This document shows, piece by piece, positions 18,039-26,258 of a DNA stretch of 35,272 bases. The notes beneath the pieces were generated by a model. The model had not been told where the DNA came from. It saw only the letters and a list, made by a program, of their open reading frames with translations, and searched no databases. The translations under genes were made by a program, and so were the position numbers. This DNA is from Coemansia sp. RSA 922. Taxonomy: Eukaryota; Kickxellomycota; Kickxellomycetes; Kickxellales; Kickxellaceae. Numbering within the stretch: the stretch's first letter is position 1; each line of letters opens with the position of its first letter. The stretch lies in assembly GCA_027577415.1 (NCBI GenBank), contig JANBQS010000108.1:1-35272 (forward strand), read 5' to 3'.

Positions 18039-19190
18039 CTAGCCAAGACGGGCCTTGCGGTACTCCGGCGGAGTGTCGGGAAGCATGGCCCACTCGCGCG
18101 AGCACTTTCCCCAGCTAGCGGCAGTAATAGTCTTCTCCCTATCATTCGGATCACAAGTGCACCTATTCTGCTTCCACACATCGCCAGTCGGACAATGCTG
18201 CCACCCTGGATGATAATACCCAATGTCATTAAACCAGTGGACCTCCTCCTTTTGCAAGAACAATGCGGCCGCAATAGAATGCACAGGAGCATCGCCCCAG
18301 CGCTCATAAAAGAAGCCGCCCTCGCGATCCAAAAAGTCAAAGAACTTGGTATACTGCTCACTGCGATAAAAGGTCAGATCGGCGATTTCAAAGTTTGACC
18401 AAAAGTGACAGCCATTGTACGTAGTCCCGTTATCGCGCGATACCCACCACATAGAATTATGCTCAGGGATGAGCTGCGGATGAGTAGCCATGAATTTTTT
18501 GACAGAGTCCCAGAGCGTCGGTACAGTATTCATTAGCTCGTAGATGCCGATGGTCCAACCGTACTTTATGTTGCGCTGCTTCATGTATAGGAACGGATCG
18601 TAGTTGATGTCGCAGAGGTACTGGACTCCAGGCTCCAATCTCCAGTAAAAGTCAAATTGCTGTAATAGCTCGTGCTTGTAAAACAATCCCGATTCGAATC
18701 GACACATATGCCGGTAGCTCTCGTTTCCTCCGTACATGACCCCGTCCTTGTGCATCTTCTCGCGACCCTCCCGCGCCTTGTTCTGGTCGATGAAGTCTGG
18801 GTACGACCAGTGCTCGGCCTCAATTTGGCCGTAATGTACGTCGGCGAGCGTCATCGACTGTGTCATGTTTTTGAACTCGTCGGTAAACGGCTGGTCGTTA
18901 AGGAATACATACGGGTAGTTGAAGCGGTGGTTGAAGCGGTCCTCCATGTGCTTTATTGAGTCGCGGAGTGAGCGCCAGTCTTGGTTGCGAGCCAATATTA
19001 CGAAACACGCCTTGACAGGTTTAGGATCTCCAGGTCGGTAGCTGACCCTCCGCTTGAAGGTCTGTAGACGCCCGCTGGCATTGATGTATTCAGTCGCACT
19101 GTCGTAGTTTACATGTAGCAGCCCGAAGAGCCCAAGGATTGTCACGGCTATCAGCAGGTAGCGCACAAGCGGTCTTCGTAGAGTAAACAT
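18039..19190 (-). CDS. Alpha-1,2-mannosyltransferase, Kre2/Mnt1/Ktr family (GT15)
   Basis: A 383-residue type II Golgi enzyme that adds alpha-1,2-mannose from GDP-mannose to O- and N-glycans. Cytoplasmic tail MFTLRRPLVR, membrane anchor about 11-27, short stem, then the GT15 domain from about 57. Family signatures are intact: YRHMCRFESGLF (159-170), RLEPGVQYLCDI (184-195, with the EPxV metal/nucleotide motif), YNGCHFWSNFEIADL (258-272, containing the proposed catalytic Glu), FFYERWGDAPVHS (293-305) and the GYYHPGWQHCP end. The start ATG is the first in the frame and gives a normal N-terminus. It lies on the same strand as the three GT62 genes with cytochrome c between them, so this 9-kb stretch is enriched in Golgi mannosylation genes. 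Confidence 0.95.
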   Translation of the reverse strand: MFTLRRPLVRYLLIAVTILGLFGLLHVNYDSATEYINASGRLQTFKRRVSYRPGDPKPVKACFVILARNQDWRSLRDSIKHMEDRFNHRFNYPYVFLNDQPFTDEFKNMTQSMTLADVHYGQIEAEHWSYPDFIDQNKAREGREKMHKDGVMYGGNESYRHMCRFESGLFYKHELLQQFDFYWRLEPGVQYLCDINYDPFLYMKQRNIKYGWTIGIYELMNTVPTLWDSVKKFMATHPQLIPEHNSMWWVSRDNGTTYNGCHFWSNFEIADLTFYRSEQYTKFFDFLDREGGFFYERWGDAPVHSIAAALFLQKEEVHWFNDIGYYHPGWQHCPTGDVWKQNRCTCDPNDREKTITAASWGKCSREWAMLPDTPPEYRKARLG

Positions 19191-19535
19191 ATAACGTTAT
19201 ATGCGACGCGCACAGAATTATCCTTGCTTACGATGTCAATAAAAAAATGATACAAAAAAGTGAACGTGTAGACGCCAATGCCAAATAGTAAAAAAAGGCG
19301 AATAAAGGAATTGAAAGACAGCGTAGCGAAAGAGAAAAGAATGCTCGTAGCAGCAAGAGCGAAAAACGGTCGAACGCTGTTCGATAAATGCTATTCCCCC
19401 ACACATTTCGCGCATAGCCGTCCCTTTGCGGCTACTGCTCAAACCTGTGACGACTGCGCGCATTCCCTGGTCGCCAGCCTATTTTTGGACCCAGTCAACG
19501 CCGTTCTATACTTAGTAAAAGAAAAAAAAACGAGG
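19191..19535. other. Spacer between GT15 and CorA-like genes
   Basis: A-rich sequence that serves as promoter of the mannosyltransferase and 3' region of the CorA-like gene, both on the minus strand. A plus-strand open frame runs through here but overlaps the CorA-like coding region and has no family similarity. Confidence 0.55.
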
Positions 19536-21326
19536 TCACACTCTTTTTCGAAGGGCGGATTGCCAATGGCCGTTGCCTTGTTGGCCCTGCTGCTGCCAGC
19601 GCTGTTTGAGTTGACGCTGCTGACGTTTCAAAAAGGAAACATTCGTCAAACGCAGGGCCTCTGGCTTGCGCTCAAAGAACTGTATATACACGGAGTATAT
19701 AAGAATGGCAGCCACGGCCCAGACCATCATGCCGAGCACAGTGAGCAAAAAGTCTTCGTCGGACGAATCCTCGGGCTGCAGCGTACCGGGCGTAGTAATT
19801 CCGTTGAGGTTATCCAAATTGTACCACAGCTCGATAGGCAAGAACACCAGCGAGACTGAGATGAGGATACGAAAGTACTGGTGGATCTCTCGCTGCGTCG
19901 ATAGCAGCCGCAGCCGCTGTCGGTCCAATAGTATCGTGTGCAATCGCGATAGCCGCTGCTCCGCCTTTTTGTATTGCTTGAGAATGGCCGATGCCTCAGA
20001 GTGCTGTCGCCACAGACCGTCCTCTGCGTATCCAGGCGCGTCGCTCACAACGCCCTCTGCAGTTGGGCCCTGGCCACCACGCACACCCGACAGGCGTAGA
20101 ATGCGGATGGCGGAGCACAGCTGGACAACTACTGCCTCGTTGGCCTGGCAGTGTCGCAGCAGCGCCAGGGCGACCTTGCGGCAGCGCGCAATGACCGGAG
20201 TCCAGCTGGCAGCTTCCGTAGAGAGTGTCTGCACGGGACGCGTCAGATCATGGTCCAAGCGGTCCGCATATCTCTCAATAACGCCTAGACAGTCGCGCGT
20301 CGTCTTTACCCAGTGTACCATGAAATGCTCGACTATAGCTGAAGCCCCGATGCTGCGCAGCCGCTGACTGGGGCGCGCCAGCTCGCTCATCACGGCCTGG
20401 ACGGTGCGGGAGGGCTCAGTGCGGAAGGTCAGTAGGACGGGGCCACGCGTCCACGCTTGCACTAGCCGGTAGCCGATCAGGTCGCGCGTACCCTGACCGA
20501 GGCGTTCAGAGATCCGGCTAAGCTTGTCAGCTAGCCTTGGCTGCTCGTCCTTGGCGTTCAGCAGCACCTCCTGCCACCACTGCTCATACTCGGGGCCCCA
20601 CCTCTGCAGTGCTGCCCGTGTGCGCTCCTTGTTTGCTATCACAGGTCGGTCCAGCAGCGCCAGCATCTCGCGCACTTGCTCACGCTGCACAGTCTCCAGC
20701 CCTGCCGCGCCTGTCTCATCCTCATTCATCTCCGTCTTTCGTCGCCACCTGCTCTTGCCCAAGTTCAGCCGGCTGCGCACCTGCGTAGCACTTGGCTGCA
20801 GCCATGGCGGCACTGGAATATACCCGCCAACCAAGGCCGCTGACGGCTGCTCGCTTTCTGTGGCGCTTTCTGTACGCCCCGCTTCTTCAAGTTGTTCGCA
20901 TCCGTCGATTGTCCCATGTGAAATATACTGTTTGGCACTCGCGCCCGTAGCCGTTGTCTCGGCCCAGCACAGGTACAGTGACATGTCTGCTACCAAGCAC
21001 TCTGTGCTTGGCATCTTGCCAGCTCTGACGCTCAGCAAGTGGCGAACCGTGGTACTGTCAATGTCGAATATGCAAGCTAGCGCGTAAATGTCATCTTCAG
21101 TCGCCGACTGTACGTCTATCCAAATACTACTTACTTGTGCCTGTATTCGTGGCGGTCTGTGAAGCCAGTGTACTTTGAGGTGTTGCTGCTGCTCCCACTC
21201 TGAAACCACCTGTGCAACCAATTGCTCGAGGCTCAGGCCGTCTACGCCCAGTCCTCTCACGCTGTCGGCTGTGGCCATCCCCACTCCAGGCACGCAGACT
21301 GCATACTTTGACGAAGAGGAAGCCAT
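19536..21326 (-). CDS. Divergent CorA-like (Mg2+ transporter superfamily) membrane protein
   Basis: 596 residues. The N-terminal part has a CorA-like cytosolic start, SIWIDVQSATEDDIYALACI (about 67-86), followed by DIDSTTVRHLLS, matching the family pattern WIDVxxPxxxDL...L..T.xDxL. A long charged, helical middle follows, then HTILLDRQRLRLLSTQREIHQ, which resembles the pore-lining helix. Two membrane segments lie near the C-terminus (about 484-501 and 526-551). CorA proteins normally end the first segment with YGMNF; here the sequence is ELWYNLDNLNGIT, so GMN is absent. The mid-protein stretch GPVLLTFRTEPSRTVQAV resembles the CorA segment before the helical stalk. Cation transport is inferred from architecture only. 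The ATG at 21326 was used. A basic, Gln-rich tail follows the second segment. Confidence 0.7.
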   Translation of the reverse strand: MASSSSKYAVCVPGVGMATADSVRGLGVDGLSLEQLVAQVVSEWEQQQHLKVHWLHRPPRIQAQVSSIWIDVQSATEDDIYALACIFDIDSTTVRHLLSVRAGKMPSTECLVADMSLYLCWAETTATGASAKQYISHGTIDGCEQLEEAGRTESATESEQPSAALVGGYIPVPPWLQPSATQVRSRLNLGKSRWRRKTEMNEDETGAAGLETVQREQVREMLALLDRPVIANKERTRAALQRWGPEYEQWWQEVLLNAKDEQPRLADKLSRISERLGQGTRDLIGYRLVQAWTRGPVLLTFRTEPSRTVQAVMSELARPSQRLRSIGASAIVEHFMVHWVKTTRDCLGVIERYADRLDHDLTRPVQTLSTEAASWTPVIARCRKVALALLRHCQANEAVVVQLCSAIRILRLSGVRGGQGPTAEGVVSDAPGYAEDGLWRQHSEASAILKQYKKAEQRLSRLHTILLDRQRLRLLSTQREIHQYFRILISVSLVFLPIELWYNLDNLNGITTPGTLQPEDSSDEDFLLTVLGMMVWAVAAILIYSVYIQFFERKPEALRLTNVSFLKRQQRQLKQRWQQQGQQGNGHWQSALRKRV

Positions 21327-22116
21327 CAAATACGACGATTCCTTTCCAATTAAGCAACCCCCGAATGCGCACGGTCTGCGTGCTTTATTTGTTCAAATGA
21401 AGCCAAGTACAGGAGGCTGTATAGTACACACGCTAACAAAAATAATAATAAAAATACAAGGTGAATTTGGCAAGAGTTGGTGCAGACGACGCCTCTCGCG
21501 TCAAAGCTAATAGCATGGATTACATGGTAGCTGGCGGATTAGCCTGTCGATTAATAGTTGATCGATATCCGCTTTTTTTGATGCTCACACACAAGCTAGA
21601 GCCAGTGAGACTTTATGATGGCACCTGATAGGAAGAGCGAGGACAGCCGCCCGAGTAGGAGGTTTCAAAGAAAGCAAAAAGCAAATCAGAGCAACATCTT
21701 CCTACAGTCACAAGCTCTTGTTCGAAAAGCCCTCTCTTGGCGAACCGAAGATATGTTGCCTAATTAGCACGTGTTGCCATGTGAGGATTTTGAGAAGCAG
21801 TGCTTTGCTCAAAGAAAATCATTGTCCAAGCTGCCTATGACGGCTTTTGCCCTTTTGCCCAGGCTTTTAGAGCAACAAAGTCTCAGCGCTTTCATTCCAA
21901 GAAACCACTTCCATCTTAGGAAAGAGGGCGTTGACTGGAGAGAAGCGCAGGATGCCTTTCAAAAACCGATATTATAAAAAGACCGCCTTGCTTCTGCCCC
22001 CCTTTTTTCAACAAATTTATTTCCTCCATCACCACTTGCATCACATCTATTTTCTTCCACTTCTTTTTCTCTAGCACTTACGGAAGCCTCTCACCAGCAC
22101 CAGAAACTACTCCAAT
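21327..22116 (+). promoter_or_regulatory. Spacer with promoter of array gene TA1
   Basis: The right end carries a TATA box (TATAAAAAG, 21973-21981) 144 bases before the TA1 start. Forty-five bases before it is GCGTTGACTGG (21928-21938), an element repeated in front of other array genes. A pyrimidine-rich leader (21985-22080) lies between. I do not see the GTAAACGTGGG block found before TA2-TA5. A 68-codon frame overlaps the promoter and is rejected. The left part (21327-21700) has nothing recognisable. Confidence 0.6.
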
Positions 22117-22467
22117 ATGCCAGTACTTTCCAAGAGCGAAGCAATTGTTGTCTACTCAAAAGATGATATGCTCCTTAAGCAATTTAGTGATTCACTTCGA
22201 GGTGAAGTTGATTCTGTGATAGAGATAAAGTCGGTGAATCTTAATGACGTAAAATTCAGTGGGTGCAAAGTCCAAGCGAATGACGTTTATATCGTGTACT
22301 ACTTGGATAAAAGAGAGTGTATTAATGAAACTCTTAGAGATTATTTACATAAAGTTAGTGATAAAAAGGACGCTGATGCTGGTTATGATATTCTTTACGC
22401 CTGCGACGGGGTTGCAAATAAATATGAAAGCTTTATCAAAGTTGAAGCCATTGCCACCATTTCATAG
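22117..22467 (+). CDS. Tandem array protein TA1, family unknown
   Basis: A 116-residue soluble protein with no signal peptide or membrane segment. I recognise no known family. Visible core: a beta-like IVVYSK (about 10-15), a helix-like segment, NDVYIVYY (about 55-62), a helical TLRDYLHKVSD and YDILYACDGVANKYESFI (about 90-107). The alternation of hydrophobic strands and amphipathic helices suggests a small alpha/beta fold. It pairs best with TA3, sharing the YACDG[VI]ANKY motif and the C-terminal end IS. The start ATG lies 144 bases after a TATA box and begins MPVLSK, in the same context as TA2 and TA4 (MPG...). Confidence 0.75.
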   Translation: MPVLSKSEAIVVYSKDDMLLKQFSDSLRGEVDSVIEIKSVNLNDVKFSGCKVQANDVYIVYYLDKRECINETLRDYLHKVSDKKDADAGYDILYACDGVANKYESFIKVEAIATIS

Positions 22468-23154
22468 ATACCTAATGCAGACGCTTTAAAGCCATTGCTA
22501 TTATTGTGCCAATAACAGCATACGAAACACTTTTTTTTTAGCTCATTAGACAAAGGTATGTTTAGTGTTATAGAGTACTCTTAAATAAACCAATTGAACA
22601 CACCTTACTTGAATGTACTAAACAATTCAGTGTAAAAAGCAAGGAAATAGCGACTCCGTCTATGAACATATCTCACTTTACGAGAAATAAATGTCGTTTG
22701 CACTATAGCACTTGTTGTTTTGAAAGCAATGCAACCCAGCATTTCATGAAATAGAGAGAAAGTGCTTTTCTAAAAGAGAACGTAGGCCCAAGCACTTTCA
22801 GGCAGGATTTTTTAGCCAGTCGAAGGTGGTGAGACTTTCACCTGATGCCACAATCCCGCTAGATGATTGCAACACCACAGGCAATCAAGTGTAAACGTGG
22901 GCTCTTTCACCTTTGTATTTTCTTTTAAAGCATGACTGGAGAGATTTTAAAAGAGCAGGTCAGTGCCTCCGATTAGAAAGAAAAAGGATCGTTGACTGAG
23001 AGAGAACAAAAGGTACGCTGATTTTACCGACGCATAGAAATACACTCCCTCCCTCTTTGCCGCCTCTTTTTTTTCAACTGCCTCTCCATCGCATTATTCT
23101 TCTATTTTTCTCTCTTTTTTGGACAAGCACACACCATCACACAGAAAAGACAAT
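22468..23154 (+). promoter_or_regulatory. TA1 3' region and TA2 promoter
   Basis: The 3' part begins with TTAAAGCCATTGCTATTATTG, a diverged form of the segment after TA2 and TA3. Promoter blocks: a CCAAT-like GGCAATCAAG followed by GTAAACGTGGGCTC and CACCTTTG (22868-22915), then CGTTGACTGA (22990-22999), then a weak TATA-like CATAGAAAT (23033-23041) 43 bases later. The leader is T-rich and reads GGACAAGCACAC about 34 bases before the start codon. Confidence 0.6.
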
Positions 23155-23541
23155 ATGCCAGGAAATACTGCTAGTGGTAGCGCGAGTGAATGTGGACAAA
23201 TACAAGTGGTTGTCTACTCAAAGAATATACATACATTGTTCCAGGCAAAGCGCGAGGTTACTACTCCTGGCCTAGTTCCTATCACTGTTAACCTTAGTAC
23301 TCCAGAGCATAGCTCATGCAGTGCTAAGGGTAGCGATGTTTATGTCGTGTACTATGAAAACAAGAAGGCTGTTTTTGAGATTCCTGGAGCACTTAGGAAA
23401 TGTCTAGACGATTATAGCGACAAATACACTCATTTTGAGGTGTACTACTGCTGCGATGGAAATGGAGAAAAGGCATTTGACAAATTTCTCGAAGATCCAA
23501 AGTACCGTGATATTTCTTGGTTGAAACCTGAGGACGCTTAA
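23155..23541 (+). CDS. Tandem array protein TA2, family unknown
   Basis: A 128-residue protein, no signal peptide or TM. A Gly/Ser-rich N-terminal arm (MPGNTASGSASECG) precedes the shared core: QVVVYSKNI, SDVYVVYYENKK, EIPGALRKCLDDYSD, then FEVYYCCDGNGEKAFDKFL. It differs from TA1 and TA3 by a CCDGNG in place of ACDG and by a longer C-terminal end (ISWLKPEDA). An upstream in-frame ATG exists 12 codons earlier, but TA4 shares the MPG start and the leader motif GGACAA lies across the upstream codons, so I chose 23155. Function is unknown. Confidence 0.78.
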   Translation: MPGNTASGSASECGQIQVVVYSKNIHTLFQAKREVTTPGLVPITVNLSTPEHSSCSAKGSDVYVVYYENKKAVFEIPGALRKCLDDYSDKYTHFEVYYCCDGNGEKAFDKFLEDPKYRDISWLKPEDA

Positions 23542-24166
23542 AAGCCCTTGCTAGTGATATGTCAAGAGTGAGACATAAATCAATCAGTGAACTCTCAAGT
23601 ACTAGTTTTTATATTTTTGTTCCTTGAATAATTACATACTTAAACAGCTCTTAGTATTGAATAACTATTGAATAAACTTGTGAACATATTTCTCCGCCGG
23701 TCCGAAGCATCTTCTACTACGTGATTAAAACAAGAACTAGGTTTGAGTGACGTCGCCTTACGTTAAAGGTGAGCTAATATGAGGTCACCTCTCTAAGAAG
23801 TGCAATCACGTCATCTTACAAGTGCTTTTAAAAAGAACTTTTTTTTACCGCCCAAAGGGTGGAAGGCCTTTTGACGAAATAATTGAATCACTACCCCCTA
23901 AACAAGCGTAAATGTGGGTGCACTCACCTTTGAACTTTGTTTTGTAGTGTGATTGGAAAGAAAGCATTAAGTAAAGGTTTCGTCATTTGTTTGTTTGATT
24001 CATTGTAGGAAAAGGTGCGCAACTAGGAGATAAGTATGAGCTCACCAGCTTTTCTGCACGGGTATAAAAAGACAGCTCTCGTCCCTAGCCTTCTCTCATT
24101 TTTACTCCCTCTCTCATCTTTATATTTGCTCTAATTTTCTAGGACAAACACAAACACGGTTACAAA
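23542..24166 (+). promoter_or_regulatory. TA2 3' region and TA3 promoter
   Basis: The 3' part matches that of TA3 over about 90 bases (CCCTTGCTAGTGA, ATCAATCAGTGAA, CTCAAGTACTAGTTTTTAT). An AATAAA signal is at 23671-23676 in TTGAATAAACTTGTGAACAT. TA3 promoter: GCGTAAATGTGGG with CACCTTTGAA (23906-23934), a degenerate GCGCAACTAGG (24018-24028) and TATAAAAAG (24063-24071), 45 bases apart. The leader ends TTTTCTAGGACAAAC, almost identical to TA4. Confidence 0.65.
23671..23676 (+). terminator. Polyadenylation signal of TA2
   Basis: AATAAA 130 bases after the TA2 stop, inside TTGAATAAACTTGTGAACAT, which recurs after TA4 at 25707-25712 and in a variant form (GAACAAACTTGT) after TA3. Confidence 0.6.
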
Positions 24167-24547
24167 ATGTTCAACGGTATGGATGATCTTTCTGATAGTG
24201 GTAGTTCGAGTAAGCGTATACAAAGGCGAGTGGTTGTCTATTCGAGGAGTGATAAGAGATTGTTAGAGATAACGAATTGGATTTATAACAGTACCACTGT
24301 GAGGGCCACCACTATACTTCTTAAGTCCCCTGAGCATGACTCGTATGGTGTTGAGGGTGAAGATGTTTATGTTGTGTACTATATGAACAAAAAGCCTGAA
24401 CACGTTCTGCCCACGAGGCTAAGGGATTGTCTGGATAAGGCTAGTGATACTAAAGCCAATAGTTATGAATTGCTTTATGCCTGTGATGGGATTGCCAATA
24501 AATATGACAGTTTCATCGAAAAACTCGGATACACAGGTATTTCATGA
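24167..24547 (+). CDS. Tandem array protein TA3, family unknown
   Basis: A 126-residue protein. A polar, serine-rich arm (MFNGMDDLSDSGSSSKR) precedes the core: RRVVVYSRSD, EDVYVVYYMNKK, VLPTRLRDCLDKASD, then YELLYACDGIANKYDSFIEK. It is closest to TA1 at the C-terminal half (YACDGIANKYDSFI against YACDGVANKYESFI) and closest to TA2 in the middle (SPEH and VYVVYY.NKK), a mosaic pattern that could reflect exchange between copies. No transmembrane segment or signal peptide. Function is unknown. Confidence 0.78.
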   Translation: MFNGMDDLSDSGSSSKRIQRRVVVYSRSDKRLLEITNWIYNSTTVRATTILLKSPEHDSYGVEGEDVYVVYYMNKKPEHVLPTRLRDCLDKASDTKANSYELLYACDGIANKYDSFIEKLGYTGIS

Positions 24548-25172
24548 ATGTTAAATGCACATGCTTTCAAGCCCCTTGCTAGTGACATGTCAAGAGTGAA
24601 ACAGAAATCAATCAGTGAAATCTCAAGTACTAGTTTTTATATTTTTGTTGCTTTGAAAAAATACATGTTTCAACAACTGTTAGTGCCAAATGCTTATTGA
24701 ACAAACTTGTAAATATGTTCTTCCACTTGTTCAGAACCTCATATACTACATCCTCAAAAAAATGGACAATTTCCAAGTTGCATCACCTTTTGTTAGAGGC
24801 AATCTAGAACCAGCTCGTCATTCAGAGCGCAATCACGCCATTCTCTAAGCTCTTTCAAAGGCGAGACTTTTGCTTTGGCCTAAATCAAGCTGAAAAAATT
24901 GAATCACTCCACCCAATAGAGTGAAAACGTGGGCTCTTTTGCCTTTCAATTTGCTTTGAAGAATGATTGGGATGTTTCTCTGATTGCGAGAGATGGGTGC
25001 GTTGACTGAACGAAATCGAGAGTGCGCCGATTTTAGCCGACGCATAAAAAGACCAGCCCCCAGCCCTAGTCTCTTTTTCCCCCCTCTTTTCTCTCTCTCT
25101 CATTCATCTTCTGTTTTCTCTACCCTTTTTTTTTTATTTTTCTAGGACAAAAAAACACGCACGTAAAACAAA
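24548..25172 (+). promoter_or_regulatory. TA3 3' region and TA4 promoter
   Basis: The 3' part closely matches that of TA2. Promoter blocks before TA4: CACTCCACCCAATAGAGTG followed by AAAACGTGGGCTC and GCCTTTCAATTTGCTTTG (24901-24957), then GCGTTGACTGA (24999-25009) and CATAAAAAG (25043-25051), 44 bases apart. The block ACCGACGCAT before the TATA-like site in TA2 is GCCGACGCAT here. The leader is a long CT-rich tract ending TTTTCTAGGACAAA. Confidence 0.65.
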
Positions 25173-25571
25173 ATGCCAGGAATTAATGCTAGTATTAGCG
25201 CGAATGGAGAAGGCAAAGAGCTAGTTGTTGTCTACTCAAAAAGCGGATCACTATTGGAGATGGCTGAGAAACTGATTTTTAAAGCTACCAAAATTATTAC
25301 TAAGCCATTAAACCTTAGTAATATAGAGGGTATTCCTAGTAATATTGGGGATAAAGATGTTTATGTTGTGTACTTTGTTGGCAATAAGGCTATATTTGAG
25401 ATGCCCCCCGCCCTCAAGGGTTGCCTAGCTGGCAAACTTAATTATATAGATTTCTCTGAGGATGATGAAGTGAAGGATATCAAATTGTTCTTCTGCGGCG
25501 ATGGAAGGGGTGGATTTGGATTTGACGATTTTCTTAGGGAAACCAAGGCACATACTCTTCAATGTGTGTAA
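25173..25571 (+). CDS. Tandem array protein TA4, family unknown
   Basis: A 132-residue protein starting MPGINASISANG, like TA2. Core: ELVVVYSKSG, KDVYVVYFVGNKA, EMPPALKGCL, an insertion of about eight residues with an acidic SEDDEV, then IKLFFCGDGRGGFGFDDFL. The ACDG motif of TA1 and TA3 has become CGDG, with a glycine-rich stretch after it. No signal peptide or membrane segment. Function is unknown; it clearly belongs to the family because promoter, leader and core motifs match. Confidence 0.78.
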   Translation: MPGINASISANGEGKELVVVYSKSGSLLEMAEKLIFKATKIITKPLNLSNIEGIPSNIGDKDVYVVYFVGNKAIFEMPPALKGCLAGKLNYIDFSEDDEVKDIKLFFCGDGRGGFGFDDFLRETKAHTLQCV

Positions 25572-25706
25572 ACTTCAGACATCTCAAATCCCTTGGTAAC
25601 AAGTTTTGAGGGCAAGCCTAATCAACAATAAATATCTCAAGTGCTAGGCCGTTTACTTTTTTTATAATATATGTCTAAACAGCCGTTAATAATGAAATAA
25701 ATGTTG

Positions 25707-25712
25707 AATAAA
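25707..25712 (+). terminator. Polyadenylation signal of TA4
   Basis: AATAAA 136 bases after the TA4 stop, in the same TTGAATAAACTTGTGAACAT context as after TA2. Confidence 0.6.
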
Positions 25713-25860
25713 CTTGTGAACATGTTCTTCTACTTGTTCTGAACATCACCTACATGCTCAAAATATGGACTTTGCTTGAGCTGCATCACCTTACGCTCAA
25801 AAAGTGACCTAACCTGAGGTCATATTTCTGAGCAGTACAATCACGCCATTCTCCAAACGC

Positions 25861-25879
25861 TTTTTTTTTTTTTTTTTTT
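25861..25879. repeat. 19-base T homopolymer
   Basis: Uninterrupted T run upstream of the TA5 promoter blocks. Probably length-variable and prone to sequencing error. Confidence 0.85.
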
Positions 25880-26258
25880 ATAATCGAGCTCCCCCTTTTT
25901 TTGCCACACAAAGGCGAGACTGTCCCCAAGATCCAGCTGAAAAACTGAAACACCACAGCCAATCGAGCGTAAACGTGGGGGGTGCCTTTTGCCTTTGAAT
26001 TTGCTTTGTAGTAAAAAAAACGGAAGACTTCTCAAAATCGGTAATGCTGATGTATTCCCTTCCTAAAGGGAAAAGAAAAAGCGCGTTGATTGGAAATAGG
26101 CATCCGCTTACCAATTTTTTTTTGCATAGGTATAAGAATACCCCCACCTTGCCCCCTCGTTTTTTCAGCTGTTTCCCCATCACATTTATTTCTTTTCACT
26201 CCCTCATTTTTTTTTGTCTATTGTTCATCACTATAGAGCTGAGATTTTTTTATACCAA

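Larger units (their letters stand above)
25572..26258 (+). promoter_or_regulatory. TA4 3' region and TA5 promoter
   Basis: AATAAA is at 25707-25712, followed by GAACATGTTC and GTTCTGAAC palindromic segments. A 19-T run (25861-25879) is in the middle. TA5 promoter: CACCACAGCCAATCGAGCG with GTAAACGTGGG (25951-25979) and GCCTTTGAATTTGCTTTG, then GCGTTGATTGG (26083-26093) and TATAAGAAT (26131-26139), 48 bases apart. The T-rich leader runs to the start. Confidence 0.6.

Noticed and set aside
19278..19859. 193-codon plus-strand open frame
   Set aside because: Its right half is antisense to the CorA-like coding region, and its left half is A-rich spacer.
21771..21977. 68-codon open frame before TA1
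   Set aside because: It runs through the GTTGACTGG element and ends inside the TA1 TATA box, has no family similarity and no counterpart in the other units.
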